This document shows positions 33,711-43,360 of a stretch of 64,000 bases of DNA, one piece after another. Under the pieces are notes generated by a model. The model ran no database searches and was not told the origin of the DNA. It worked only from the letters and a program-made list of their open reading frames with translations. Location of the stretch: positions 682,001-746,000 of the forward strand of contig NZ_LVWJ02000014.1 in assembly GCF_001625015.1 (NCBI RefSeq), in the 5' to 3' direction. The DNA is from Lewinella sp. 4G2 (GTDB lineage Bacteria; Bacteroidota; Bacteroidia; Chitinophagales; Saprospiraceae). A program made the position numbers and the translations under genes. Positions within the stretch are counted from its first letter, which is position 1. Every line of letters starts with the position of its first letter.

Positions 33711-36700
33711 TTAAAATTTAATTGGTCTAAAGAATCTGTGATTTATGACTCCATTTCTTAGCCTACCAATCTCATACACACCAGTCTTTCCATTCATTGT
33801 CCCTTTCAGTTGGTACATCCTATAGCCAGATGGATTTATACTAGGAGTAGTACGCAAAATAGCCCGATCAAAGCGATAAGGAAAATTGTGGCTTGTTGGA
33901 TCTTCTAATCCTCTAGCTCTGACTCGTCGGGCATAAACAATATTTGTATTTGAGCGCGGAGCATTGAAGTTGAAGCGAGATGGTAATAGATTATTGAGGG
34001 TGGATTGACTTGGAGCTAGGACAGTTGCTTCCATAGCAAACCACAAGGCAAAACCTTTCATTCTCTCTACAGCAATACGGTCAGACTCAATCTTATCTTG
34101 CGCTGCTACGTATTTGGCGAAAGCAGCGCTAAAAGTTTGCTCCCAATATTCAGTCTCTTGAGTATGAGACCATCCAGATGTTCCAAATTCTTCTTGCCAA
34201 TCAGCAAAACTACCACCGTAACCATATCGTTCAGGACTTTGATCTTTATAACTACTATATTCTATTCGAGTTGCTGTCACAGTTGCCGTTACACCAGTTG
34301 CTGTATATGTTGGCTCTGTCCCGCCGCCGCCATTCGAAGATATCGTTGTAGTTAATGCATTACCCTTGGTTTTCATCCATTCTGGGCGAAAATCACTCGG
34401 TTCAGTCTCTTGTAACCCATCAGCTGGGGACATACCTGTTGGATCAGTAAGTGATATTGGATTATTGAATGTATAGTTAAAAGGACTCCAATTACTCATT
34501 GTTTCTGCGAGGGGATCTATTTGCCCCCATCTGGCGGTGGCCGGATCATACCACCTAGCCCCATAATCATACAAGCCCAGTTCAGTGTTGAGTTCCTTCC
34601 CATTATACCGATAACGAGCCTCCTCCCCACCAGCATTCCAATCCCCCTCCATCTCCATACCAAATGCGTAGTAGTGATGCTCCCCTAACACCTCCTCATC
34701 CTGGATAACTCCATCCAAATTAAGGTCCGCAAAACGGACGCGGGTGTTGCCGAGGTGATCTTTCAGGTAATACTCGTACTGCCACGTAACGCGGGTGGGG
34801 CACTTTTTCGTGTCCACCAGTACGTTGGTGCCTTTTTTGGCGGAGAAGCCGGCTTCGAGTTTGACGAGTTCCTGACCGGTCAGGGCGATGGCGTTGGTGG
34901 TGGGGATCTTGGCGGTGGAGGTGGTTTTGCTGCCTTCGAAGACGGTGCGGTCGCGGGGGAGGAAACCGTCGTATTGACCGGCGTAGTTGCTCTCGTCTTC
35001 TCCGAGAGTTTCGGGGTGGTCTGGGACGTTGGGGACGTCCGTTTCTTCGCAGCCGCCGTATTTCTGGGGGAGGGGGGATTCGGTTAGGGGGGTGAAGAGC
35101 ATGCGACCGTTGGCGTGGTGGGCTAGGGCAGGTTGCTCATCCAAGAATTCGATATCGCCCAGGTAGTGGCGAGCGGGGAAGTCTTCTTTACGGATGTTGG
35201 AGGTTTCTTCCAGCTTACTTCCGGTTGATGAATACGTGATGTTTACTACGTAACCGTCGGCACGCTTAAATTTGTACGGAAGATTGAGGTAGTTGTAAGA
35301 GATTTCTAGCCCACGGGCTGGATCCACCGTTACGTTACCATTCAAGTAGGTGTAGTCTTTGCCCGATGCTTGGGAATTGAAACCGGGTTCGAATTCTGTG
35401 CCTTCGTTGGCCTCCGTGATACTTTTAATTTGGTTAGAGTTTGCTGAGAGCGAGTATTCAAGATCGTCAATAACGCCAAAGGAATTGTCCGGACGCTTTC
35501 CGTAGCGTTCGAGCCCTAGGATATTACCGCGTTGGTCGTACTCTAATGTTGAGCGGTACCTACTGCTGATGGTTGCACCGGGTGAATCATGATGATCAGC
35601 TTTGAGTAGTCGGTTCTGATCGTCGTAGGTGAAAGACTGGATGAACGCAGCTGCTCCACGACTGTAGCTGGTAAGTGCGGATATATTTCCATTCGATCTT
35701 GCCGGTCCTGTAGTGCCTGCGGGCGCATCTTTATAGTGGATGTCGAGCGCAAAAAGATCCGTTCCGGGATTTAAGGGATCATTTATGTTGTCCAGCATCC
35801 CGTTACTCAGATAATTAAAATCTATGGTCTGGAGTGGATTGGTAGACGTTCCACCTATTAAGTTTTGTGCGATCTGCCCCTTCTCCGTAAAAGTGCTCCG
35901 GTTGAGAAACTGCCACTCCCCTCTACGATCATTATGAGATACGCGGTGAAGGTTTTCTATGACTCTGCCGGCATGGTCAGTTTTTGCTCTTGTTTCGGAT
36001 GAAACGTAGCCGGATGGATAGCGGGTAAAATGCCTGGTCTCAAGGGGCGTACCCAGCGGGTCGAAAATGTAGCTGTAAGTTTCAGCGTCTACTTCGTCGG
36101 AAAGAATTGTATTACCGTCAGTTCGAATTACCCGACCGAAGTCATCATAAGTCATGTAGGTGATAAGTTCTTTCCCAGTAGGTAACTCACCATTCATCTC
36201 CCAGGTGTGCTGACTTACGATTTTATCTTTTAGAAAGGGATCATCCTCGTCACCGTAAACAGTTTTGGATAACATCGCCCCGTCACTTATCAGCTCGACT
36301 GTGGATACGTTATTACTTGGTTTGTTGACGGCAAATCCAGTATGTGTCAATCTTCCATAATCATCATAAATAGAAACAAAATAGTTGTACGCTGATGGTA
36401 GCGATTGAGAGGAACTAAAAGTCAATAGATTCCGCTCATCGTAGTAATAGTACTCGCCTGAATGATCAGGGACCTTTTTAAATATCAAGTTATCAGCACC
36501 GTCATATTGGTAAGTATAAATGAGGTTGGTGCTAGTTGAGTCAGTGCCCGGAGGGTAAATTGCAGCTACACGGCCTTTGGCATCAAATTCTGTGTAAGTA
36601 TCAGCATATGGCTGCGCCTCATTTGGTGTGTAAACACGTGCGAGAATCTCTTGCCCTAAAAGATCTTTGTATGATGCTGTTTGGTGTCCATCCGGATCTG

Positions 36701-39700
36701 TAGCAAGGGTCTTTGACAAAGTGCCGATCTCGTAAATCTGACCTGTTCCTTTGTGGCTTATCTGTGCTTCATTTCGCCCGTATTCTAGGGTTGCGGTTTG
36801 CCAGTCTCCGGGTTGGATTACCGTTTTTACTCTACCCAAAGGGTCGGCATAATATTCTTTGTGGCTGTAATCATTTGCTCCAGGCTCAACGTAGGAACCG
36901 TCAGTTGTAACCGCGCTAAATGGTTCAAATACCTTATGTTCTCTACCTAAGTGATCGTATTTTATTGATGAGACAATTTGTGACATTGGGTTGCCATCAT
37001 TATCCGAAATAGCACTTTGCCCTAACATCACAGTTTGAATTGATCGGCCTAGTCCATCCAAATGTTGAAATACTATTTGGTCTGTCAATCCACTAAATGA
37101 TGTTGCTTCAGCAGAATGTGTGTAGGTAGTTGTTGTCTTGACATAATTGGTTCCGTTATGAGACGCCAAATGATATGAGTAATCATATTGTGTTTTTGTT
37201 TCTATAGAACCATTCCTTCCTAGAGGGGTGGTTGCAAATAAACGGCCCACATTGTCGTATTCATATGAAATCATACTACCATCAACGGAAATAGCTCTGT
37301 TTAATAGTCTCGCGTTGTCGTAGTACTGATAATTCTCCTCCATTACTCCATACTTCTTTTTTAGCAGGTTGCCTGTTTCATCCCAGTCAAAAACTTGTGG
37401 ATATGCCCAACCAGTTTGAAGTATGCTATCGGGTCGGCCATATTGGTAACCAAGAATAGAAGCATCAAATTCTAAATTATGCTGCCAATCTCCATTTACG
37501 TCAATAGCAGCCTCAAAACGGCCCTGTCGAGCTAGTCTTGGGAAGCCATCGAACATTCTATATTCGGTTTCAAAACCGTCAATCAAGCTACTATTTCTAA
37601 ATTTTTCAACTTTCCATGGTTTGCCAATAATATTTCTACTAATTAATTCATTTGACAGTTCAGTTGTTGGGTAAGAATGTATATAAGAATTTTGGACAAT
37701 CACCTCGTCTTCATTATTTGCCAAAGTCGTAACTCTTATTGGCTTATGGTGAGTATGATTGCTGTCGTATTGGAAATTTGTTATTTTTTCAACGTCGTCT
37801 TCAATTCTAGTGGTAGTTGAAATTAGCCTTGCTCCTACTCTTGGCTGATATATCATTGCTTCAAAGCTTTCTGAGAATATTCCTCCGAGTGCACTAACTC
37901 CAGGAAAGATATTATATGTTTTAATTGCGAACCCTGATCCCCCGGCCTCTGTATAACTTTCTAAATAATCTGTTCTTGTTGAAGCTATAGTTTTTCCGTT
38001 ATCATCATTTGTAAAAATTTTTAAAGATTCCAGCCCATGCTGTGCATTAAAGTTATAGGCAACTACATCAAGATTATTTGACCCGAAGCGTACTGCCCCC
38101 CCACGCGACGCCCTGCTTCCAAAATCTTCGGTATTAAATGGACTGAAATTGAAGTCATGTATAATTGTTCCTTTACTATATAAATTTTCTACAACTCGAG
38201 CATATCCTATATGCCTACCGTCATGATTATTTAAGGAAGTTATTGAAGTTTCATTCCATCTGTATGTTACAGCTGTACTAAGACTTCCATTTATTTCTGA
38301 ATCCTGATGCATTCCGCTTCCATATGATGGTCTACGTATTATTAGCCCACTTGATCTTAAGTCTGTATTAGACAATACATAATCATAAGACTTTATGATA
38401 TCTTCTGAATAGTTAGAAGAATGACGTATTTCCTTAATGCGAAGGCCGCCAACTGGCTTATTTATGAACCTTTCAATATCATCTCCAGCAGAGAGTATAA
38501 ATTCTACCCTAGCGTTTCTAGAAGTTAACTCAAAAGTGTACTCAGTATTTATGTCTAATGTTGGGAAAGCATCAAGTAAGTTGATATCTCGTTCTACTTT
38601 AAATAGTTCAGGATATCTCCATATGATCTTATGCTCATCAATGAATTCGTTGCCATGAAACACCTTGATAGTACCCTCCCTAAAGTCAGTTGAGCAATCA
38701 CTAGTTGTATTCACTCCATCAAACACATATTTGGCCGTGGTTAAATCTTGAATACTTTGAAACAGTATTGAATTAGTAGTAGTTGCTAAATTATTTCCAC
38801 AGCACGGGTTCGAAGGCGATGGCGTCACATCACAAGCGATAAGTTTAAATTTTTCTTCTAATACTGGCTCTTCATTTGGTTCGTTAGCTGTATTACTTTC
38901 AAATTGATAATCAGTTTTTCCTCCAGTTGGATAATTTATTGACTTTAATGTCCCAAAAAGTTGTTTTTCCGGATTTGTATTCCGATCTGCTGCTCCATAA
39001 CTTACGCCAGGAAAGAATCCATCTGGCCCCACAGCATTTCCAAGTGTTGTCTTTGGAATATTTAAGAAATATTGATCCTTATCATTTGTTAGGTGTGCCC
39101 CATTATAGTAGCCCCAATGATCTACAGTTTTCGACAATCGATTAACTAGGAAAGGTGTACCATCATTAACTGGTCCCGTATATTCAAAAGTATAGGCCGG
39201 TTTAACAATTGATTTGTCGCAAAACAATTGCTGCACACTGTCAAGTTTGAGACGATATAAGAATGGAAAATCGCCTCTACTGATTAATTTTGTATCTATA
39301 AAGTAATCAAAATGAAACTTGTATTGAGAACAGTAAGCACCATTTCCGGTACTATGCTCTACATAATCTAATAATCCAGAACTGCCCCCAAGATCTTTTC
39401 GAATTTCATTACTGTGAAATCTTACAGTATCAAGCGGTGAGGTTATACTTGCAACTCTTTGGCCTTCGATATAATTATCTCTATAATGGTAGCGATTCAG
39501 GACAACACCATTTGCACCAGGGTAGCTGAATTGGACACTGTACTGCGGGAAAGTTGAAATCATATAATAGCCCGATGTTGGGCTACGATAAGTATAGTCT
39601 TCTTTGATGTATTGCAAATCGATACCATAGATTAAATCTGGCGATTCAATTCTCATTAGCATCCAGCCACTCCTAACAGGCCTATTTACAGTTCCAGATG

Positions 39701-40394
39701 TTTGCGTTTCGTATGCACTCCTATCACCATATTTCCCAAAATGGTATCTAATTCCACTATCAGATGTTACAATAAATGATACAAAATTAGTTGCGTCCTT
39801 AACAAATTCAACTCTATGATCAGAGGTTTTGTCAACTATCTGTAGAGTTTGATCTTTATCTATGAAAAATTTTATAGAAACCCCTGGTGCCGTTACATGG
39901 AATAAATCAGGCTCTCCATCAAGCAGTCCAGCCTGAATTGGATGCAGTACATCACGTAACCAAATCAGATTTTCATTATCGTCAGTTGGCGGCTCGATAA
40001 TTGATCCACCATTCGAGAAGTATCCGCCCGACCCTTCATCTGGCAAACCAATGACTGTTCTACTTATCATTCCTCCAGCGGATAAAGTCCACCCGATGCC
40101 CGCCCAGGACGCTGGTTGCGCTACTTTAATTCCACTAGCATGGTAGTTTAAGCTGATCGGCAGAGATATCGAACCACTTGAAACTGTAAACAAACTAATT
40201 CCAATTTGAGGTAAACCTGAAAAGAGATCTACGGGAACGTCACCATATTGACCGAGTGAGGCTGCATTTGGAGGAGGTTGTACAAAATCTCCGACCAACT
40301 TGTTGTCTGGCTGTGCTGATACAAATGACGATGTAAGTATGAGTACAGAGGTAAATAAAAATATGTATATGGTTGTTTTCGCACCGACCATCAT
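33711..40394 (-). CDS. full-length secreted RHS/YD-repeat polymorphic toxin
   Basis: 2227 residues. A signal peptide (TTIYIFLFTSVLILTSSFVSA) precedes the Bacteroidota RHS N-terminal region (LSAGGMISRTVIGLPDEGSG). Residues ~1000-1800 are YD repeats (YEYDNVGRLFAT, YDHLGREHKVFEP) that form a shell around the toxin. The RHS core end is YLKDHLGNTRVRFADLN ... LYDYGARWYDPATARWGQID and FNNPISLTDPTGMSPADG. The last ~240 residues are the tip, ending GYRMYQLKGTMNGKTGVYEI ... NHRFFRPIKF; its activity is not recognised. The 5' half and the tip are AT-rich, the core is GC-rich: a mosaic. The immunity candidate follows 3 nt later. Confidence 0.88.
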   Translation of the reverse strand: MMVGAKTTIYIFLFTSVLILTSSFVSAQPDNKLVGDFVQPPPNAASLGQYGDVPVDLFSGLPQIGISLFTVSSGSISLPISLNYHASGIKVAQPASWAGIGWTLSAGGMISRTVIGLPDEGSGGYFSNGGSIIEPPTDDNENLIWLRDVLHPIQAGLLDGEPDLFHVTAPGVSIKFFIDKDQTLQIVDKTSDHRVEFVKDATNFVSFIVTSDSGIRYHFGKYGDRSAYETQTSGTVNRPVRSGWMLMRIESPDLIYGIDLQYIKEDYTYRSPTSGYYMISTFPQYSVQFSYPGANGVVLNRYHYRDNYIEGQRVASITSPLDTVRFHSNEIRKDLGGSSGLLDYVEHSTGNGAYCSQYKFHFDYFIDTKLISRGDFPFLYRLKLDSVQQLFCDKSIVKPAYTFEYTGPVNDGTPFLVNRLSKTVDHWGYYNGAHLTNDKDQYFLNIPKTTLGNAVGPDGFFPGVSYGAADRNTNPEKQLFGTLKSINYPTGGKTDYQFESNTANEPNEEPVLEEKFKLIACDVTPSPSNPCCGNNLATTTNSILFQSIQDLTTAKYVFDGVNTTSDCSTDFREGTIKVFHGNEFIDEHKIIWRYPELFKVERDINLLDAFPTLDINTEYTFELTSRNARVEFILSAGDDIERFINKPVGGLRIKEIRHSSNYSEDIIKSYDYVLSNTDLRSSGLIIRRPSYGSGMHQDSEINGSLSTAVTYRWNETSITSLNNHDGRHIGYARVVENLYSKGTIIHDFNFSPFNTEDFGSRASRGGAVRFGSNNLDVVAYNFNAQHGLESLKIFTNDDNGKTIASTRTDYLESYTEAGGSGFAIKTYNIFPGVSALGGIFSESFEAMIYQPRVGARLISTTTRIEDDVEKITNFQYDSNHTHHKPIRVTTLANNEDEVIVQNSYIHSYPTTELSNELISRNIIGKPWKVEKFRNSSLIDGFETEYRMFDGFPRLARQGRFEAAIDVNGDWQHNLEFDASILGYQYGRPDSILQTGWAYPQVFDWDETGNLLKKKYGVMEENYQYYDNARLLNRAISVDGSMISYEYDNVGRLFATTPLGRNGSIETKTQYDYSYHLASHNGTNYVKTTTTYTHSAEATSFSGLTDQIVFQHLDGLGRSIQTVMLGQSAISDNDGNPMSQIVSSIKYDHLGREHKVFEPFSAVTTDGSYVEPGANDYSHKEYYADPLGRVKTVIQPGDWQTATLEYGRNEAQISHKGTGQIYEIGTLSKTLATDPDGHQTASYKDLLGQEILARVYTPNEAQPYADTYTEFDAKGRVAAIYPPGTDSTSTNLIYTYQYDGADNLIFKKVPDHSGEYYYYDERNLLTFSSSQSLPSAYNYFVSIYDDYGRLTHTGFAVNKPSNNVSTVELISDGAMLSKTVYGDEDDPFLKDKIVSQHTWEMNGELPTGKELITYMTYDDFGRVIRTDGNTILSDEVDAETYSYIFDPLGTPLETRHFTRYPSGYVSSETRAKTDHAGRVIENLHRVSHNDRRGEWQFLNRSTFTEKGQIAQNLIGGTSTNPLQTIDFNYLSNGMLDNINDPLNPGTDLFALDIHYKDAPAGTTGPARSNGNISALTSYSRGAAAFIQSFTYDDQNRLLKADHHDSPGATISSRYRSTLEYDQRGNILGLERYGKRPDNSFGVIDDLEYSLSANSNQIKSITEANEGTEFEPGFNSQASGKDYTYLNGNVTVDPARGLEISYNYLNLPYKFKRADGYVVNITYSSTGSKLEETSNIRKEDFPARHYLGDIEFLDEQPALAHHANGRMLFTPLTESPLPQKYGGCEETDVPNVPDHPETLGEDESNYAGQYDGFLPRDRTVFEGSKTTSTAKIPTTNAIALTGQELVKLEAGFSAKKGTNVLVDTKKCPTRVTWQYEYYLKDHLGNTRVRFADLNLDGVIQDEEVLGEHHYYAFGMEMEGDWNAGGEEARYRYNGKELNTELGLYDYGARWYDPATARWGQIDPLAETMSNWSPFNYTFNNPISLTDPTGMSPADGLQETEPSDFRPEWMKTKGNALTTTISSNGGGGTEPTYTATGVTATVTATRIEYSSYKDQSPERYGYGGSFADWQEEFGTSGWSHTQETEYWEQTFSAAFAKYVAAQDKIESDRIAVERMKGFALWFAMEATVLAPSQSTLNNLLPSRFNFNAPRSNTNIVYARRVRARGLEDPTSHNFPYRFDRAILRTTPSINPSGYRMYQLKGTMNGKTGVYEIGRLRNGVINHRFFRPIKF

Positions 40395-40440
40395 GATGTA
40401 TTTTGAAGCAAATAGTTTAAGAGCTAGCTGGACTTATTAT

Positions 40441-41916
40441 TTACTGAACAACTATTTTTTCAGATGCGAATAATTCATTTTGCTTAAGTACTTCTATCAC
40501 GTAGCTGCCTTTTATCCACCCTGTTGTTGAAATGCGAATTTCGGCCGTATTAAATTTTCGTGTAACTATTGTTTGCCCTTGTATAGACACAACACGTATT
40601 TCTAAATTTTCTATATTTCCAGATTGTCTGACTTTTACATAGTTTGTAGCAGGATTAGGATATACTGTAATCGAATTTAACCTCGTTTCTTGTTCTTGTG
40701 ATTTTTCGTCTTGATTGTCTATACAAGGAATGCAATTTTTGAAGGTATTTACTATATCTCGAAGTTCGATTAGCTCTGATCGTATCAGTTCCTGCTCATC
40801 CTGCAACGAACGAAGTTGTCTTTCTTTGTCAGCAATCACCTCCCCCTGCTCCTGCACCGCCCCAACCAAAATTGCAATCATATCCATATACCGCACCCCA
40901 CGGATATCTACGGCCTCTGAACCAGCCACCGAGCCAGCACTTTTCTCCGTACCGCCAACCACGCTCGGAAAACCCTGCTCATCCACCTGCTCCGCCGTAG
41001 CGATCTCCGCCGCGTCGGTGGTGTAGGGATGGTGGACGTCCGTCACCAGGTCGGGTAGCACTTTGGCGACTTCCTGCGCCACAAAGCCGTAGTGAATGAT
41101 CTCTTCTTCTCCAAAGCCCATCTTCTCGGAGGCTTTGTAGCTGTATGTATGGGGTTTGAGGCTATTGACGATATCCAGCGCGCCTTCTATATTCTTGACG
41201 TTCTTTTTCAGTCGCTCGTCGGAAGCTTGGGTGAAGGTGCCATTGACGTGAACGTCTCCAACGAAGTAACCAGCGTAACCGGAGCCACCGTTGATGTTGC
41301 TATACAGGCCGTACCGCGCAGCTTGTCCGCCACCTTTAATGTCGATGTACTGACCGTAGGACGTCTTGGCCGCATCTTGTGTATAACTCTTTACCTGGAT
41401 GTAGCTGCCGTAGGCATTATTCCGCTTCCGGTGCACTGTCTCTCCGTAAAAATTGGCGAATAGCTTATTCTGCGCTCGTGCGCCCCGGTCGTCGATAATA
41501 CTATAGTTGCCAAACAATCGGCCCTTGGCGTCGGCCGTATTAGAGAGGTCGTTATAGATACCGTAAGCATCCATATCACCACCGTGGCTGACTACATTGC
41601 GTACGCCGTACGTAAGGCCAGTAGCTCCCATCGCCTGTTCTACGTGGTTCCACAAGCCATACTTTTCGGCTAAGCCGGAATCGAGAACGTTGTAGATACC
41701 GACACCCCGGACGGTATCCGCACCAGTCGAGCGAACAAATAGATTGTATTCGTGGTCAGCATTGCTGAAGCGACTCTTGGCCATTGGGTGGGGAAGGTCG
41801 CCAAAGCCATTACTACCGGTACTATCAACAAAAATTTGGGCGCTAAGCGATTGGCTGATAACGACTAGGCACAGCAATGCCAGGGTGGGTGTTAGGAACT
41901 CTTTTTTCATGGGCAT
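40441..41916 (-). CDS. secreted protein with S74 chaperone domain and T9SS tail
   Basis: 491 residues. Signal peptide (LALLCLVVISQSLSAQ), then a repetitive region of short beta units (YGIYNDLSNTADAKGRLFGN, YGSYIQVKSYTQ, YGQYIDIKGGGQAARYGLYS) like a trimeric fibre. A peptidase S74 intramolecular chaperone domain follows: SDERLKKNVKNIEGALDIVN, YGFVAQEVAKVLPDLV. A coiled-coil-like helix (KERQLRSLQDEQELIRSELI) leads to a C-terminal T9SS type A tail (ITVYPNPATNYVKV). S74 domains normally cut themselves off; a sorting tail placed after one is unusual. The 3' ~300 nt are more AT-rich than the rest. Confidence 0.82.
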   Translation of the reverse strand: MPMKKEFLTPTLALLCLVVISQSLSAQIFVDSTGSNGFGDLPHPMAKSRFSNADHEYNLFVRSTGADTVRGVGIYNVLDSGLAEKYGLWNHVEQAMGATGLTYGVRNVVSHGGDMDAYGIYNDLSNTADAKGRLFGNYSIIDDRGARAQNKLFANFYGETVHRKRNNAYGSYIQVKSYTQDAAKTSYGQYIDIKGGGQAARYGLYSNINGGSGYAGYFVGDVHVNGTFTQASDERLKKNVKNIEGALDIVNSLKPHTYSYKASEKMGFGEEEIIHYGFVAQEVAKVLPDLVTDVHHPYTTDAAEIATAEQVDEQGFPSVVGGTEKSAGSVAGSEAVDIRGVRYMDMIAILVGAVQEQGEVIADKERQLRSLQDEQELIRSELIELRDIVNTFKNCIPCIDNQDEKSQEQETRLNSITVYPNPATNYVKVRQSGNIENLEIRVVSIQGQTIVTRKFNTAEIRISTTGWIKGSYVIEVLKQNELFASEKIVVQ

Positions 41917-42105
41917 TTAGATTCTGCCTCCAATGTACACTACACAGAATTAAAATTCACCATCTATTCAATATAACATTACTAATTCTACACACATTTA
42001 ATTAATCATTATTTCCGATTACACATTAGACCATTTACCCATATATCATTAGTTGGGCAGTTAGTTTGCGTGTCTCTTTCAAGATTATCAACCCCCACCC
42101 CCCCC

Positions 42106-42283
42106 CTAATACCCAAAATACTGATCCAAATCATCCACAAAAAATCCATAGACCATCACCCGCACCCGCCCCGCAGAATTAACACTATTCCAGGCCTGAA
42201 TAGAACCACCACCTTCAACTACCAAAATGGGCGCGCGCTCGGCCTCCACGCATGACGTCCCGCTTTCCAGACTACCGGTTATC
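42106..42283 (-). pseudogene. C-terminal remnant of a paralogue of the gene at 42567
   Basis: The minus-strand frame gives ESGTSCVEAERAPILVVEGG ... RVRVMVYGFFVDDLDQYFGY, matching DSGTKCMTGTRTPLMVLRAG ... DVRVVVSGSFVTSLEQYYQY at the end of the intact gene. Its 5' part is missing: homology stops where the polA fragment begins (42284). A rearrangement joint. Confidence 0.75.
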
Positions 42284-42448
42284 ATGATCCTGCAGGTCCA
42301 CGATGAACTGGTCTTTGACGCGCCGCGGGAGGAGGTCGAGACGGTTAAGCCAATCATTGAATAACTGATGCGGGAGGCGATTCCGGATCTGGCGGTACCG
42401 ATTGTGGTGGAGACGGATATGGGGGAGAATTGGTTGGAGGCGCATTAA
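42284..42448 (+). pseudogene. polA: displaced copy of the polA 3' end (attR candidate)
   Basis: 165 nt identical to the end of polA at 157 positions with no gap, encoding LQVHDELVFDAPREE and so on up to WLEAH and a stop. One change turns a Gln codon into TAA, and most others are silent, as expected for the end of a related polA rather than recent duplication. No polA sequence lies upstream of it. Confidence 0.88.
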
Positions 42449-42566
42449 TCACTTCGTTTGATAGTTGAATTTAGATTGCGCTACCGAACGCTGATGTTCG
42501 TCTTTCCCGTACTACCGCATGACGATGTTAGACAGGTCCGTTGCCGGGCCGGCGAAAGGGCGACTA

Positions 42567-43304
42567 TCAATATTGGTAGTACTGTTCCAGGCTGGTCACG
42601 AAAGACCCAGATACTACGACTCGCACGTCCGTCTGAGAATCGACGTCGCTCCACATCTCTAGTTTTTCGCCGGCCCGCAGGACCATGAGGGGCGTCCGGG
42701 TGCCCGTCATACACTTGGTACCGGAATCGTCGCGGGAGCCACTCAGGAAAATCTGGGGGTTCAGCGCACTTCCGAAAGCTGACTGCCGACGAAGGCCCAC
42801 ATAGAAAAAGGCAAAGTTGCTGGCTTGCTCGGCGTTACTGTCGTTTACCCGTTCGCGGCCAGTGGCGCAGATATTTTCCACGACGAAGAAGTAGCCTGGG
42901 GGCACCCCGTCAGGAGAAGTATCCGTACCGAACGGCGTCTGGGAAGGGACGGTGAAGTTTCCCCATGTTTCGCGCATGTCAACGTAATTTTCTCTCCAGA
43001 TGCCTTCGGGTTCCACGCCGAAAGAGACGAACATACCCGGGATTGGAATATCGAGGTTACTACCCGCTGATTGAGTCAGGCTCTTCCACTCCCCGTCGGC
43101 GTAGCCCTCAAAATCCTGATCGACGCCATCAAAGCGGATCGTTCCGTTCGAGGGCGTGGTATTGTCATCACCAATCTTAACCTTCCCGTTGACGTCCAGC
43201 GTCTGCGTAGGGTTATTCGTGTTCACCCCCACCTGTTGGGCAAAAGTAGAAGCACTGAACAGGAGAAACATTACCGTAAAGGTCCAGAAGGTATAGTTGC
43301 GCAT
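42567..43304 (-). CDS. secreted protein with tail-fibre-like N-terminal repeat
   Basis: About 245 residues from the ATG at 43304, which gives the signal peptide MRNYTFWTFTVMFLLFSASTF; ATG at 43325 would add seven residues. The mature start QQVGVNTNNPTQTLDVNGKV is the motif seen at the head of many Bacteroidota fibre or adhesin proteins. The rest is a beta-rich domain with two Cys (ENICATG, GTKCMTG) ending SLEQYYQY. Function unknown; likely surface-exposed. A paralogue remnant lies 120 nt downstream. Confidence 0.72.
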   Translation of the reverse strand: MRNYTFWTFTVMFLLFSASTFAQQVGVNTNNPTQTLDVNGKVKIGDDNTTPSNGTIRFDGVDQDFEGYADGEWKSLTQSAGSNLDIPIPGMFVSFGVEPEGIWRENYVDMRETWGNFTVPSQTPFGTDTSPDGVPPGYFFVVENICATGRERVNDSNAEQASNFAFFYVGLRRQSAFGSALNPQIFLSGSRDDSGTKCMTGTRTPLMVLRAGEKLEMWSDVDSQTDVRVVVSGSFVTSLEQYYQY

Positions 43305-43360
43305 GGGAATCTTTTTCCCCTTCATACCCCCATCATTCCAAACGTTACACGAGCAACCAG

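Larger units (their letters stand above)
23508..42448. mobile_element. putative ~18.8-kb island inserted at the polA 3' end
   Basis: The region is bounded by direct copies of the polA 3' end and carries mobility functions (two tyrosine recombinases, primase-ATPase, XRE regulator), a toxin-antitoxin pair at its left edge and RHS toxin genes. It is visibly more AT-rich in parts, and the 17-bp motif common in the backbone occurs only once here, in divergent form. Whether it moves as one unit, or is a smaller recombinase element inside an older duplication, cannot be told from this sequence. Confidence 0.5.

Noticed and set aside
23673-42283. Insertion sequence transposases
   Set aside because: No DDE or other transposase is recognisable; mobility genes are tyrosine recombinases only.
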